Below are positions 18,013 to 26,251 of a DNA stretch of 64,000 bases, one piece after another. The notes under the pieces are model-generated. The model was given only the letters and a program-made list of their open reading frames with translations. It did no database searches and had not been told where the DNA came from. Positions within the stretch are counted from its first letter, which is position 1. Each line of letters opens with the position of its first letter. The position numbers were made by a program, and so were the translations under genes. This DNA is from Legionella rowbothamii (GTDB lineage: Bacteria > Pseudomonadota > Gammaproteobacteria > Legionellales > Legionellaceae), in contig NZ_CAAAIM010000001.1 in the NCBI RefSeq assembly GCF_900639985.1, positions 1-64,000 of the forward strand, read 5' to 3'.

Positions 18013-18043
18013 CGAATTACCGCGGTTAATCCGCGTTAATTCG
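18013..18043. repeat. Imperfect palindrome, TCGAATTAC family
   Basis: The arms cgaattaccgcg (18013-18024) and cgcgttaattcg (18032-18043) pair with one mismatch around a 7-nt loop between accD and folC. The 13-nt string ctcgaattaccgc (18011-18023) recurs exactly at 40326-40338. Confidence 0.5.
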
Positions 18044-18103
18044 CTTAAGATTAGCCATAGAGCGTATACCCTATCTATTATTGCCACCAGCTAGGAGTAT
18101 TTT

Positions 18104-19366
18104 TTGTTTAAGCCCTATAACGAATGGATCTTAGCTGAATGGCTATCTGATCTCGAAACTCGAAATATCAACGAAATTCAATTAGGTTTAACTCGAATTC
18201 AGATCGTTGCGGAGCGATTACAATTACTGAAGCCAAATTGTAAAGTAATTACCGTTGCAGGAACGAATGGAAAAGGTTCAACAGTAACGGCATTAGAACA
18301 TATTTATCATACGGCAGGTTATAAAGTAGGGGCTTATACTTCCCCACATCTTATTCATTTTAATGAGCGTGTTCGTGTTGGTTTAATGCCCATAACTGAT
18401 GATATGTTATGCCAGGCTTTTACATTAATTGAATTAACACGTCAGGATACGATATTAACTTATTTTGAATTTATAACTCTCGCTGCATTATGGTATTTCC
18501 ACAAAGAGCAAGTTGATATTATTATCCTCGAAGTTGGCTTAGGGGGGCGTTTGGATGCAACCAATATTATCGATGCGGATCTGTCAATTATTACCACCAT
18601 TGATTTGGATCATCAGGACTTTCTAGGGGATACACTAGAAGCTATTGGTTATGAAAAAGCGGGTATTCTTCGTAGCGGAAAACCATTTATTTATGCCGAC
18701 GAGAATCCACCTTCAAGTATCGTCGAAGTGGCTACAGGCTTGTCTGTTTCTGCTTATTATTTAGGTAAGGATTTTTCATTTGAAGAAAGTGAGCTCGTTT
18801 GGAGTGTTCGGTGGGGTGACACACAAATAAATGATTTACCAACACCAGCAATACAGCTGAAATCAGCTGCAGCCGCAATTACGGCATCGCTTGTATTAGC
18901 CCATAGCCTTCCTGTTTCTTACGAGCATCTGCACAAGGCGATGGAGAATATTTTTATACCTGGTCGTTTGCAATTGCAGAAGGGGATCGTTGATGTTCTT
19001 TATGACGTCTCTCATAATCCGCAATCTGCACGATTATTAGCTAAAACTTTGGTGCGCTATGGTAAAAAAGCGACGGTTCATGCTGTTTTTTCAGCTTTAA
19101 AAGATAAAGATATTCTGGGTTTAATCTTACCATTAAAGGATTATGTTGATTATTGGTATCCTGCTCAATTAGATGTTAAACGCGCCCCTAGTGCGAATTT
19201 ATTGCTTTCTTATTTTAAGGATGCAGAAATTTATGCGAAAATTTGTTATAATGAGCCATTTCTTGCCTTTAAAGCCGCATTAGATCAGGCAAAACCGGGT
19301 GATTTAATCGTTGTTTATGGGTCATTTTTTACTGTGGGTCATATAATGGCTGTTCAGTCTAATTAG
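18104..19366 (+). CDS. folC: Bifunctional dihydrofolate synthase/folylpolyglutamate synthase
   Basis: This 420-residue Mur-ligase-family enzyme adds glutamate to dihydropteroate and to tetrahydrofolates. The P-loop VAGTNGKGSTVTALE (about 49-63) and the omega-loop region YTSPHLIHFNERVRV are typical, and the C-terminal domain carries YDVSHNPQSA. The initiation codon is a TTG at 18104, supported by AGGAG at 18093-18097 with a 6-nt spacing; no ATG is better placed. It lies between accD and dedD as in E. coli and ends 8 nt before dedD, so it is co-transcribed with it. Confidence 0.95.
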   Translation: MFKPYNEWILAEWLSDLETRNINEIQLGLTRIQIVAERLQLLKPNCKVITVAGTNGKGSTVTALEHIYHTAGYKVGAYTSPHLIHFNERVRVGLMPITDDMLCQAFTLIELTRQDTILTYFEFITLAALWYFHKEQVDIIILEVGLGGRLDATNIIDADLSIITTIDLDHQDFLGDTLEAIGYEKAGILRSGKPFIYADENPPSSIVEVATGLSVSAYYLGKDFSFEESELVWSVRWGDTQINDLPTPAIQLKSAAAAITASLVLAHSLPVSYEHLHKAMENIFIPGRLQLQKGIVDVLYDVSHNPQSARLLAKTLVRYGKKATVHAVFSALKDKDILGLILPLKDYVDYWYPAQLDVKRAPSANLLLSYFKDAEIYAKICYNEPFLAFKAALDQAKPGDLIVVYGSFFTVGHIMAVQSN

Positions 19367-19374
19367 GAGGTTCG

Positions 19375-20196
19375 ATGAAACTGGTAATCAATGAGAAATT
19401 AAAACATCGCTTAGTTGGTATCTCTGTGATTTTATCATTGGGAGCAATTTTTTTGCCTGCTATGATGAAAAAATCAAGTCAACGTTTAGAAAATAACCTT
19501 AGTGTTAATGTTCAATTGCCCCCTAAACCCGTTGCTCCAAATGTTGCCGTTACTGATGAAGAACAAATGTTTAAAACGATTAAAATAGCTAAGGTTAATA
19601 TTAAATCGGCGGCTCCTCAAAAAACAATTAAAGACGATTTTATTACTTCAGCCCCAGTTAATGAAGAATTGAGCATGCCTGTTGCCAAGGTGGAGCAAAC
19701 TCCAGCCACGGCTGCAATGGAAAAACCAATTGAACTTGCATTAAACAATGCGGTACAAACCACTGTACATAAAGAAGTTCAAGTTGTTCAGGCAAAACTT
19801 GAAAAAACCATTGTTAAACCTGCCACGCCAGTAGTTAAACCAGTTCAGGTTGCTGCACAACAAGTTATTAAGCGTAAAGTAGACGTTGTTAAACCTAAAA
19901 TGCCGGTAAAACCGGTAGTGCCCCACATAGTTGCTAAAAAGCCTGCTGTAAAACGAGATATCTATGCAGTCCAACTTGCATCATTTTCAAAACTAGCTAA
20001 TGCAGAAGCTTTGGTACATAAATTGCAAGGTAAAGGATATAAAGCGAGTTATGCTCGTGTAGCAGGAAGAAATGGAGCCATTTATAAGGTATATGTTGGG
20101 CATTCTCCAATTCGAGACAACGTAGTTAGGTTGAAAACTCAATTGGCAAGTGCGATGCAATTAAATGGATTTGTGGTCAATACTGGAGTCAGCTAG
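19375..20196 (+). CDS. dedD: SPOR-domain cell-division protein, DedD-like
   Basis: This 273-residue inner-membrane protein has an N-terminal transmembrane anchor (about 12-32), a long Pro/Lys/Val-rich periplasmic linker (about 40-195), and a C-terminal SPOR domain starting IYAVQLASFSKLANAEALVHKL (about 198-273). SPOR domains bind denuded glycan at the septum. Position between folC and cvpA supports DedD. An AGGAGG sits just before the ATG. It overlaps the next start codon, which indicates translational coupling. The repetitive linker is typical for this family. Confidence 0.88.
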   Translation: MKLVINEKLKHRLVGISVILSLGAIFLPAMMKKSSQRLENNLSVNVQLPPKPVAPNVAVTDEEQMFKTIKIAKVNIKSAAPQKTIKDDFITSAPVNEELSMPVAKVEQTPATAAMEKPIELALNNAVQTTVHKEVQVVQAKLEKTIVKPATPVVKPVQVAAQQVIKRKVDVVKPKMPVKPVVPHIVAKKPAVKRDIYAVQLASFSKLANAEALVHKLQGKGYKASYARVAGRNGAIYKVYVGHSPIRDNVVRLKTQLASAMQLNGFVVNTGVS

Positions 20197-20744
20197 TGAT
20201 GCAATTTCAATGGATAGATTTAATTCTTATAGTGATGATTGGATTATCTACGATAACTGGATTGTTTCGTGGGGTAATAAAAGAAGTTATTGCTTTAGGT
20301 ATTTGGATAGTTGCCATATGGGTGGGATATAACTATTCTCAAAGCTTGACACCCTGGTTATCACAGTTCATAGGAAACCAAACAGCGCGTACCGCCGCAG
20401 CGTTTATGATTATTGTTATTGGTGTGATGTTTGCTGGAGCGGTAATTAATTTTATCCTAGGTCTTATGCTTCGCCGTTCTGGCTTAAGCAGTATTGATAA
20501 GATTTTGGGAGGGTGCTTTGGTTTTGGAAGAGGGGTTTTAATGGTGTCATTAGTATTGGCGGTGTTAAAAATGACCTCCTTGCCTTATCAGCCTTATACC
20601 CAAAGCTCAGTGGTTTGTAATAAATTACAGCCTGTAGTGAACTGGATTTCTGGTTATATTCCTATCGTGCTTAATCAAATGAAATCAATGGATGCGGTTT
20701 CAGGGAATATCGGTAATATCATTGATTCTATTCCTCATCCTTAA
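20196..20744 (+). CDS. cvpA: CvpA family inner-membrane protein
   Basis: This 182-residue protein has four predicted membrane helices (about 5-25, 28-48, 62-85 and 102-122) and the CvpA pattern DLILIVMIGLSTITGLFRGVIKE. CvpA is needed for colicin V production and for bile/envelope resistance in enteric bacteria; its biochemical role is unknown. Initiation is at GTG 20196, 7 nt after GGAG and overlapping the dedD stop, or at the adjacent ATG 20199. purF, the usual next gene, is absent here. A terminator follows at 20775. Confidence 0.9.
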   Translation: MMQFQWIDLILIVMIGLSTITGLFRGVIKEVIALGIWIVAIWVGYNYSQSLTPWLSQFIGNQTARTAAAFMIIVIGVMFAGAVINFILGLMLRRSGLSSIDKILGGCFGFGRGVLMVSLVLAVLKMTSLPYQPYTQSSVVCNKLQPVVNWISGYIPIVLNQMKSMDAVSGNIGNIIDSIPHP

Positions 20745-20774
20745 AAATCCAACTGAATCTGAGTAGTTAATATG

Positions 20775-20800
20775 ACCTGGTTGTATCCAACCAGGTTTCC
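20775..20800 (+). terminator. Hairpin after cvpA, CCTGGTTG family
   Basis: Perfect 9-bp arms acctggttg (20775-20783) and caaccaggt (20788-20796) with a 4-nt loop are followed by ttcctttct. It probably ends the accD-folC-dedD-cvpA transcript. Related palindromes occur at 40267, 41488 and 63522. Confidence 0.7.
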
Positions 20801-20958
20801 TTTCTATATAATCCTGATAGACTAACCGCAGTTTTGTTATTCAAATGAATAACTGTTCACGGTATACATTCGTAATGGTGACAAGTTAAAAAATAACATC
20901 TTCATGAACGCTAAGGTTTATGAGATAGAGTGCGATTTCACAGGATGAATCTTAATCT

Positions 20959-22578
20959 ATGGTTGGATTAATTAATTTCTTATCTTTTTTAGCGCTACTG
21001 GGGGTTGTCCCGGTTATTACTTTATTTCTTCAATTTCTCTTGGTTGGTATCCATGGATTAAAAAATCACTACTCACAATGTAAAAATTATACTCCTAGGG
21101 TAGCAATTATTATTCCAGTTTGGAATGAAGAAGATGTGATTGGTTTTAGTATCGATAGTTTAATGAGCTTGAATTATCCCTACGAATGTTTACGAGTTTA
21201 TGCCATAGATGATGTTAGTAGCGATAAAACACCACAAATTCTGGCCGCTAAAAGCCAAGAATACCCTGATCATGTTTTTAACATTCGACGTATTGAAAAA
21301 ATCGATTTTGGCAAGGCTGCAGTAGTTAACCATGGTTTAAAAACTATACTAAGCGATTCCTGGGCAGAAGCGATTATGATTATTGATGCGGATGTCATGT
21401 TTGAAAAAAATTCCTTGCGAAGAATGACCCGCCATTTTGCTGACCCTCATATTAGCGCCGTGACGGCCTATATAAAGGAAGGACAAAATCCAGGTAATAT
21501 AATGACGCGGAGTATAGGATTTGAATACATAGTTGCCCAGGCCGCAACACGACGCGCGCAGAATGTTCTTGGAGTTATGGCATGTTTGGCAGGAGGAGCG
21601 CAACTGCATACAAGGGCAAATATTGAGCAGCTTGGGGGTAAAATTGATACCTCAACTTTGGTTGAAGATACCTACACAACATTTAAAACTCAATTACATC
21701 GAAATAAAGTTCTTTTTGATGGAAATGCAATCGCAATTGCCGAAGAGCCAGGTGATATAAGCAGTCTCTGGCGACAACGATTTCGCTGGGCAGAGGGGAA
21801 TGTACAGATTATTAATAAGTTTAAAAAAATATGGTTCCGTCCCAGTACTCCTGGTGGATTAGGTGGTATTTTTTTTGGCTTGATTTGGTTTAGCACAGTT
21901 TTGATGCCCCTAATTATGATTACTACCTCAATAGCGCTTAATGCCCTCTATTTTTTAAATGCGTCATTATCTTGGCAGTTTTTCCGTATTTTTTCTTTAA
22001 TTAGCTTTGCTACTTATTTATTTACAACTTTTTATGGTTTTTGTGTTGATCCCAAAACAGCAAAACGAGTCTGGTTTGAAGGAATAATGTTTCCGGGATT
22101 AATTTCTTTAATAAATATGTTGGTTGCCGTTTTTCCAGATCACGCGACTTTGCTTATTCATCAGTATTGTTCCACAGAGTTAGTATATATTTATGACCAT
22201 TATTTTTTGCTTTGGGCTAATAGTTGGATTTCTTTATGTATGTTTTTTGCTTGGATTCTTTATCGTTTGGATAGGGCGGGTGTTTCGCAAAAAATTACCA
22301 ACCCATTACTTTTAATAGTTGGTTATGGGCCATTGCTTTGTGTTATTACCTTATGCGCTTATCTTGTGCAGTTTTTTCATCGCGAAATGAAATGGAATAA
22401 AACCATAAAGACTGGCAAAGTAGAGCCGAAAAAAAAATCATTAGTGGTAGCTTATGATTTTCACACGATCCTAGCTGCTGATCAGAAAGAAGAGCGTCGG
22501 TTATTTTATTATGAAGTGGTGATGCTTACGATTTTAATTATTTTTTGTATTTTACATCGATATTATGGATTATCATGA
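20959..22578 (+). CDS. Membrane-bound processive glycosyltransferase, family 2 (PgaC/NfrB/BcsA-like)
   Basis: This 539-residue protein has one N-terminal helix (about 3-33), a cytosolic GT-A domain, and five or six C-terminal membrane helices (about 295-535). The processive GT2 signature is complete: Asp84-Asp85 (AIDDVSS), DAD at 143-145, the catalytic base Asp237 in LVEDTYT, and QRFRW (273-277). Enzymes with this set polymerise beta-linked sugars (poly-GlcNAc, cellulose, hyaluronan) while threading the chain through the membrane. The sugar cannot be deduced. Its stop overlaps the next gene's ATG (ATGA). The partner is a TPR/beta-barrel protein, the arrangement seen in NfrB/NfrA and PgaC/PgaA. 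No PilZ domain is visible. Confidence 0.88.
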   Translation: MVGLINFLSFLALLGVVPVITLFLQFLLVGIHGLKNHYSQCKNYTPRVAIIIPVWNEEDVIGFSIDSLMSLNYPYECLRVYAIDDVSSDKTPQILAAKSQEYPDHVFNIRRIEKIDFGKAAVVNHGLKTILSDSWAEAIMIIDADVMFEKNSLRRMTRHFADPHISAVTAYIKEGQNPGNIMTRSIGFEYIVAQAATRRAQNVLGVMACLAGGAQLHTRANIEQLGGKIDTSTLVEDTYTTFKTQLHRNKVLFDGNAIAIAEEPGDISSLWRQRFRWAEGNVQIINKFKKIWFRPSTPGGLGGIFFGLIWFSTVLMPLIMITTSIALNALYFLNASLSWQFFRIFSLISFATYLFTTFYGFCVDPKTAKRVWFEGIMFPGLISLINMLVAVFPDHATLLIHQYCSTELVYIYDHYFLLWANSWISLCMFFAWILYRLDRAGVSQKITNPLLLIVGYGPLLCVITLCAYLVQFFHREMKWNKTIKTGKVEPKKKSLVVAYDFHTILAADQKEERRLFYYEVVMLTILIIFCILHRYYGLS

Positions 22579-25109
22579 AAATGATTTGGTTTAAATACAG
22601 TCTAATACTTTTTATGCTTGGCCAAACTTGTTTATTAAGGGCGGAAAATGGATCCTCAGTGTGTAATGCCAACCAGGGTCTTACCTTATTAAATCAAGAA
22701 AACCCACCTTTTCTGCAAATTAAAACGATACTCTCAGCCTGTGATAAAAGCATGCCCCAGGATGTTCAGGTTTTGCTGTTGCATGGCTTATTAGCCAGAA
22801 AAGAAGGTATGAAAAACAATCATTATTCAGAGGCAATTTCTTGGTTAAAACAAGCTAGAGCAACGGCATCAAACACTAATGATATTCCTGCATTAGAATT
22901 GGCGGTCACTTATGAATGGGCAAATCAGCCTGATAATGCGCAACCCATTTATGAGCAAGTTTTAGCGAGAAATCCTAACTCTCGCCCCGCGTTGCTGGGC
23001 TTGGCTCGTACAGCAACAGCAAATGATCATCTGGAGAGCGCCCTTAACATTTATAAAAAGCTATTAAGCGTAAACCCTAAAGATCCTGATGCTTTAAATG
23101 GAATGGGGCGAGTTATGATGGCTTATAAAACATATGATGAGGCAGCGCTTTATTTTAATCAGGTTTTAACCATGCAACCAGGTAATGTCGATGCACAAAT
23201 TGGCATGAAGCAGGTTAATCTGCTGAATGAACAAGTTGCGAAATTAGACTCCGCCATTGCCCCAATTTTTACTTGTGATCCGGCTCAAGGGTTAAAATTA
23301 ATTAACCAATCTCCTCCACAACTATTATTAGTGCAACAAATTCTCTTAAATTGTGCCCGTGAGAAAAATACTGATGTGCAAGTATTGTTGTTGCAGGGAT
23401 TAAATGAGCGTGTACAAAAAAGGTATCCTCAGGCTATAGAATGGTTAAAAAAGGCAAAGAATGCGGCTTCGCCTGATAACCCAGTACCAGCCCTAGAATT
23501 GGCTGTAACTTATGAATGGTCGCATTTTAATTTAACCGCAAAGAGTATTTATGAGACGCTTTTGGCTATTCATCCTGATTTACGTCCTGCTTTGCTTGGT
23601 AAAGCACGTATTGATATGTCGCAAAAAAATAGTGCTGAAGCCCAACACATTTATACACGCTTACTGCAAAAAAACTCTAAGGATCTAGATGCCTTAAACG
23701 GTTTAGCCCGTATTTACATGATGGAAAAAAATTATGCCGAAGCGAAACGTTATTTTGATCAGGTGTTGGATCTGGAGCCGGGAAATGTCGATGCTAAAAT
23801 CGGTTTAGAACAACTTAACTTAAGCAAAGTAGTAAGTCAGCCCTTGCAACACAAAGCGATCCCAGCAAAGTTATCTCCTTGCAATACGGCTGCGGGGCTT
23901 CTATTGGTCAACGCTAAAAATCCTCGCGTGAACGAGGTACAGCGAATTCTGAATTATTGTGACCAATTAAAGCATCCTGATGCCCAAGTCTATTTATTGC
24001 ATGGATTATTAGCTCGCTCACAAAAGAATTACCCTGAGGCAATACGTTGGCTTCAACGTGCTAAAAATGCTGCATCAAGTAATAATTCCGTACCTGCACA
24101 AGAATTAGCATTAACCTATGAGTGGTCTTTGCAATTAAAAAAGGCACAAGCTGAATATGACGCGTTGTTGACTAAAAACCCCAAATCTCGCCCCGCATTA
24201 TTAGGGGCTGCGCGCGTTGAAACCGCACAATACCATATCCATATTGCGAATCTTATTTATAGTCAATTGTTGACTATAAATCCTAATGATGTAGATGCTT
24301 TAAATGGCATGGGGCGTCTACAAATGACTAATAAAAAATTCAAACAGTCGCGTGCTTATTTTAATAAGGCTTTGCAACTTAACCCTAAAAATAGCGATTC
24401 ATTAATGGGGTTAGAGCAGCTGAATAATTCCACGCGTTATATGGCAAGTTTTAATCAGGGACAATATCGGGTACTCGACAAACAATCAAACAGTAGTGTG
24501 CTTTATGGGTATAGCGATATTAATGCTACGGATAGGATTATTGGTATTGCTACCCATAACAGCCAGCAATTAAATTTGGATCTGACTGTTGAACCAACGA
24601 TATTGCCCAATAACAGTATTTTTCTTGCTTATCAACGCCAACTTCCTGGTAAATATGGCTGGGGAATCAATTATGATTTTCGACAGCATAATAATTTACC
24701 TATAGAGTCACGTGTTGGTGGCACAGGCAATATTTTCTTACTTAATTCCTTACAGTGGTTTGGTGGTTTTTGGGCTGGATTTCCTTCACCATGGAACAAC
24801 CAACTTTATTTTTCAGGCCTGACATATTATACCTTGCTTCCCTTCAACATCAGTGCAACAGGTTTTTGGGGAAATCAACAAATAGGTGGCCAAAATACTA
24901 CTTATTCTATTGACTTAAGTAAAGAATTTGCAAATTCTGCTTTTTATGATGTAGGTGCCTCTTATAATACGACGCAAAAATTTTGGGGTTATCATGGACG
25001 CCTTATTTTCCCTACGTTTAAACATCAGGCGATAGAGGGGTCTGTGGAGCATTATGAATTTAATAATATCACTATTTTTGCCGCAGGCTGGCGTATATAT
25101 TGGGGCTGA
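22575..25109 (+). CDS. TPR-rich exported protein with a C-terminal YaiO-like outer-membrane beta-barrel
   Basis: The frame extends upstream to 22545, but the ATG at 22575 (MKMIWFKYSL) overlaps the glycosyltransferase stop and starts a signal peptide, giving 844 residues. Residues 30-213, 234-414 and 436-616 are three copies of one module of about 200 residues. Each opens with Cys-xxxx-GL, has a second Cys exactly 26 residues later (Cys30/56, 234/260, 436/462), then contains TPR helices with RPALLG and DALNG motifs. Residues about 620-844 alternate aromatic and polar residues like a small outer-membrane barrel (YaiO type) and end in an aromatic-rich strand. It probably guides and exports the polymer made by the upstream enzyme. 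The role is inferred from architecture and coupling. Confidence 0.8.
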   Translation: MKMIWFKYSLILFMLGQTCLLRAENGSSVCNANQGLTLLNQENPPFLQIKTILSACDKSMPQDVQVLLLHGLLARKEGMKNNHYSEAISWLKQARATASNTNDIPALELAVTYEWANQPDNAQPIYEQVLARNPNSRPALLGLARTATANDHLESALNIYKKLLSVNPKDPDALNGMGRVMMAYKTYDEAALYFNQVLTMQPGNVDAQIGMKQVNLLNEQVAKLDSAIAPIFTCDPAQGLKLINQSPPQLLLVQQILLNCAREKNTDVQVLLLQGLNERVQKRYPQAIEWLKKAKNAASPDNPVPALELAVTYEWSHFNLTAKSIYETLLAIHPDLRPALLGKARIDMSQKNSAEAQHIYTRLLQKNSKDLDALNGLARIYMMEKNYAEAKRYFDQVLDLEPGNVDAKIGLEQLNLSKVVSQPLQHKAIPAKLSPCNTAAGLLLVNAKNPRVNEVQRILNYCDQLKHPDAQVYLLHGLLARSQKNYPEAIRWLQRAKNAASSNNSVPAQELALTYEWSLQLKKAQAEYDALLTKNPKSRPALLGAARVETAQYHIHIANLIYSQLLTINPNDVDALNGMGRLQMTNKKFKQSRAYFNKALQLNPKNSDSLMGLEQLNNSTRYMASFNQGQYRVLDKQSNSSVLYGYSDINATDRIIGIATHNSQQLNLDLTVEPTILPNNSIFLAYQRQLPGKYGWGINYDFRQHNNLPIESRVGGTGNIFLLNSLQWFGGFWAGFPSPWNNQLYFSGLTYYTLLPFNISATGFWGNQQIGGQNTTYSIDLSKEFANSAFYDVGASYNTTQKFWGYHGRLIFPTFKHQAIEGSVEHYEFNNITIFAAGWRIYWG

Positions 25110-25171
25110 TGCAGTGTGTAGCAAGTAATGAGCTAAACTGAAGATAACGCCGTCGCATAGAGAGAAAAATA

Positions 25172-26140
25172 ATGAAAATACTATTAACCGGGGCTGGTGG
25201 TGCGGCAGCCGTTAGTGTTTGGAAAAGTCTTAACCGAGAGCATGAGATTTACATGGCTGATATTGATCCTTGTGCCGCGGGCTTGTATTTAGTTCCTCCA
25301 GCACGAAGACTGATCATTCCTGCTGGTAATTCACCACAGTTTCCATCTATATTGCTTTATGAATGTCAAAAGCATCAAATCGAATTGCTTATTCCTACTG
25401 TAGATTGTGAGTTGAGCCATTTGGCATTACAGGCAAAGCAATTTGATGAGTATGGCATCAAAATACCTCTTAGTTCAGTGGACGCATTAGAACGTTGTCG
25501 TGACAAATACTCCTTGTTAACTTATTGTCAAAGCACCGGTTATACACCCGAATTCAGTTTGTTTACATCGAAGCTTGATATTACACGATTGCAATTTCCT
25601 TGTTTCGCTAAACCACGTCGGGGTGCGGGCTCTAGTGGTGCCATGATCATTAATGGCATCGATGATTTTAAAATGTTACCTGATGATGGTAGTTATCTGG
25701 TTCAGGAGCTACTCCCTGGGGATGAGTATTCTGTTGATATCTATATTCACAGCACTGGCCATCCAATAGCTGCCGTCCCCCGTTTACGTATGAAAATTGA
25801 TTCTGGCATCGCAGTTGCAGCACGAACCTGTATTAATCCACAATTATCCATGATGGCCATTGATATTGCTCAAAAAGCAGGAATTACTTATGTGGCTAAC
25901 GTGCAATTTAAAGCCGATGCAAAAGGGAATTTTAAGCTATTAGAAATTAATCCTCGTTTCCCAGGAACTTTACCATTAACTAGCGCAGCAGGAATTGATA
26001 TCCCTCAGCTATTAATTGACGACTTGTTAAATAAGCCGTTTACTTCACACTTATTACCGTTTAAAGAGTTAATGGTTGTTCGTTATTGGACGGAATGTTT
26101 TTTTGCTCCTGATGAATGGAAGGCACTATCTCCGTCTTAA
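25172..26140 (+). CDS. ATP-grasp ligase, carbamoyl-phosphate-synthase-like
   Basis: This 322-residue cytosolic protein has a pre-ATP-grasp Rossmann-like domain (MKILLTGAGGAAAVSVWKSL, about 1-100) followed by an ATP-grasp domain. Visible ATP/Mg motifs are Lys147 in FAKPRRGAGSSG, QELLPGDEYSVD (178-189) and LEINPRFPG (257-265, with Glu258 and Asn260). Such proteins ligate a carboxylate to an amine through an acyl-phosphate. It follows the TPR/barrel gene by 62 nt in a polysaccharide-type locus, so it could attach an amino acid or acid to a sugar or precursor, but the substrate is unknown. It is too short for CarB and lacks duplicated domains. Confidence 0.8.
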   Translation: MKILLTGAGGAAAVSVWKSLNREHEIYMADIDPCAAGLYLVPPARRLIIPAGNSPQFPSILLYECQKHQIELLIPTVDCELSHLALQAKQFDEYGIKIPLSSVDALERCRDKYSLLTYCQSTGYTPEFSLFTSKLDITRLQFPCFAKPRRGAGSSGAMIINGIDDFKMLPDDGSYLVQELLPGDEYSVDIYIHSTGHPIAAVPRLRMKIDSGIAVAARTCINPQLSMMAIDIAQKAGITYVANVQFKADAKGNFKLLEINPRFPGTLPLTSAAGIDIPQLLIDDLLNKPFTSHLLPFKELMVVRYWTECFFAPDEWKALSPS

Positions 26141-26251
26141 AACTAGCGCCAATCAATATTAGGGGGCAAAATAAATACAAGGTGAATTATATTTTTTCTC
26201 TTCTATACTTATCTATAACATGGCTTAAAATTTTTAAATTCTGGGTATGTT

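Noticed and set aside
20959-25109. Calling the locus pgaABCD or bcs
   Set aside because: No PgaB-type deacetylase/hydrolase, no PgaD, no PilZ domain and no BcsB or BcsZ are present, and the TPR protein is a triplicated module with a small YaiO-like barrel.
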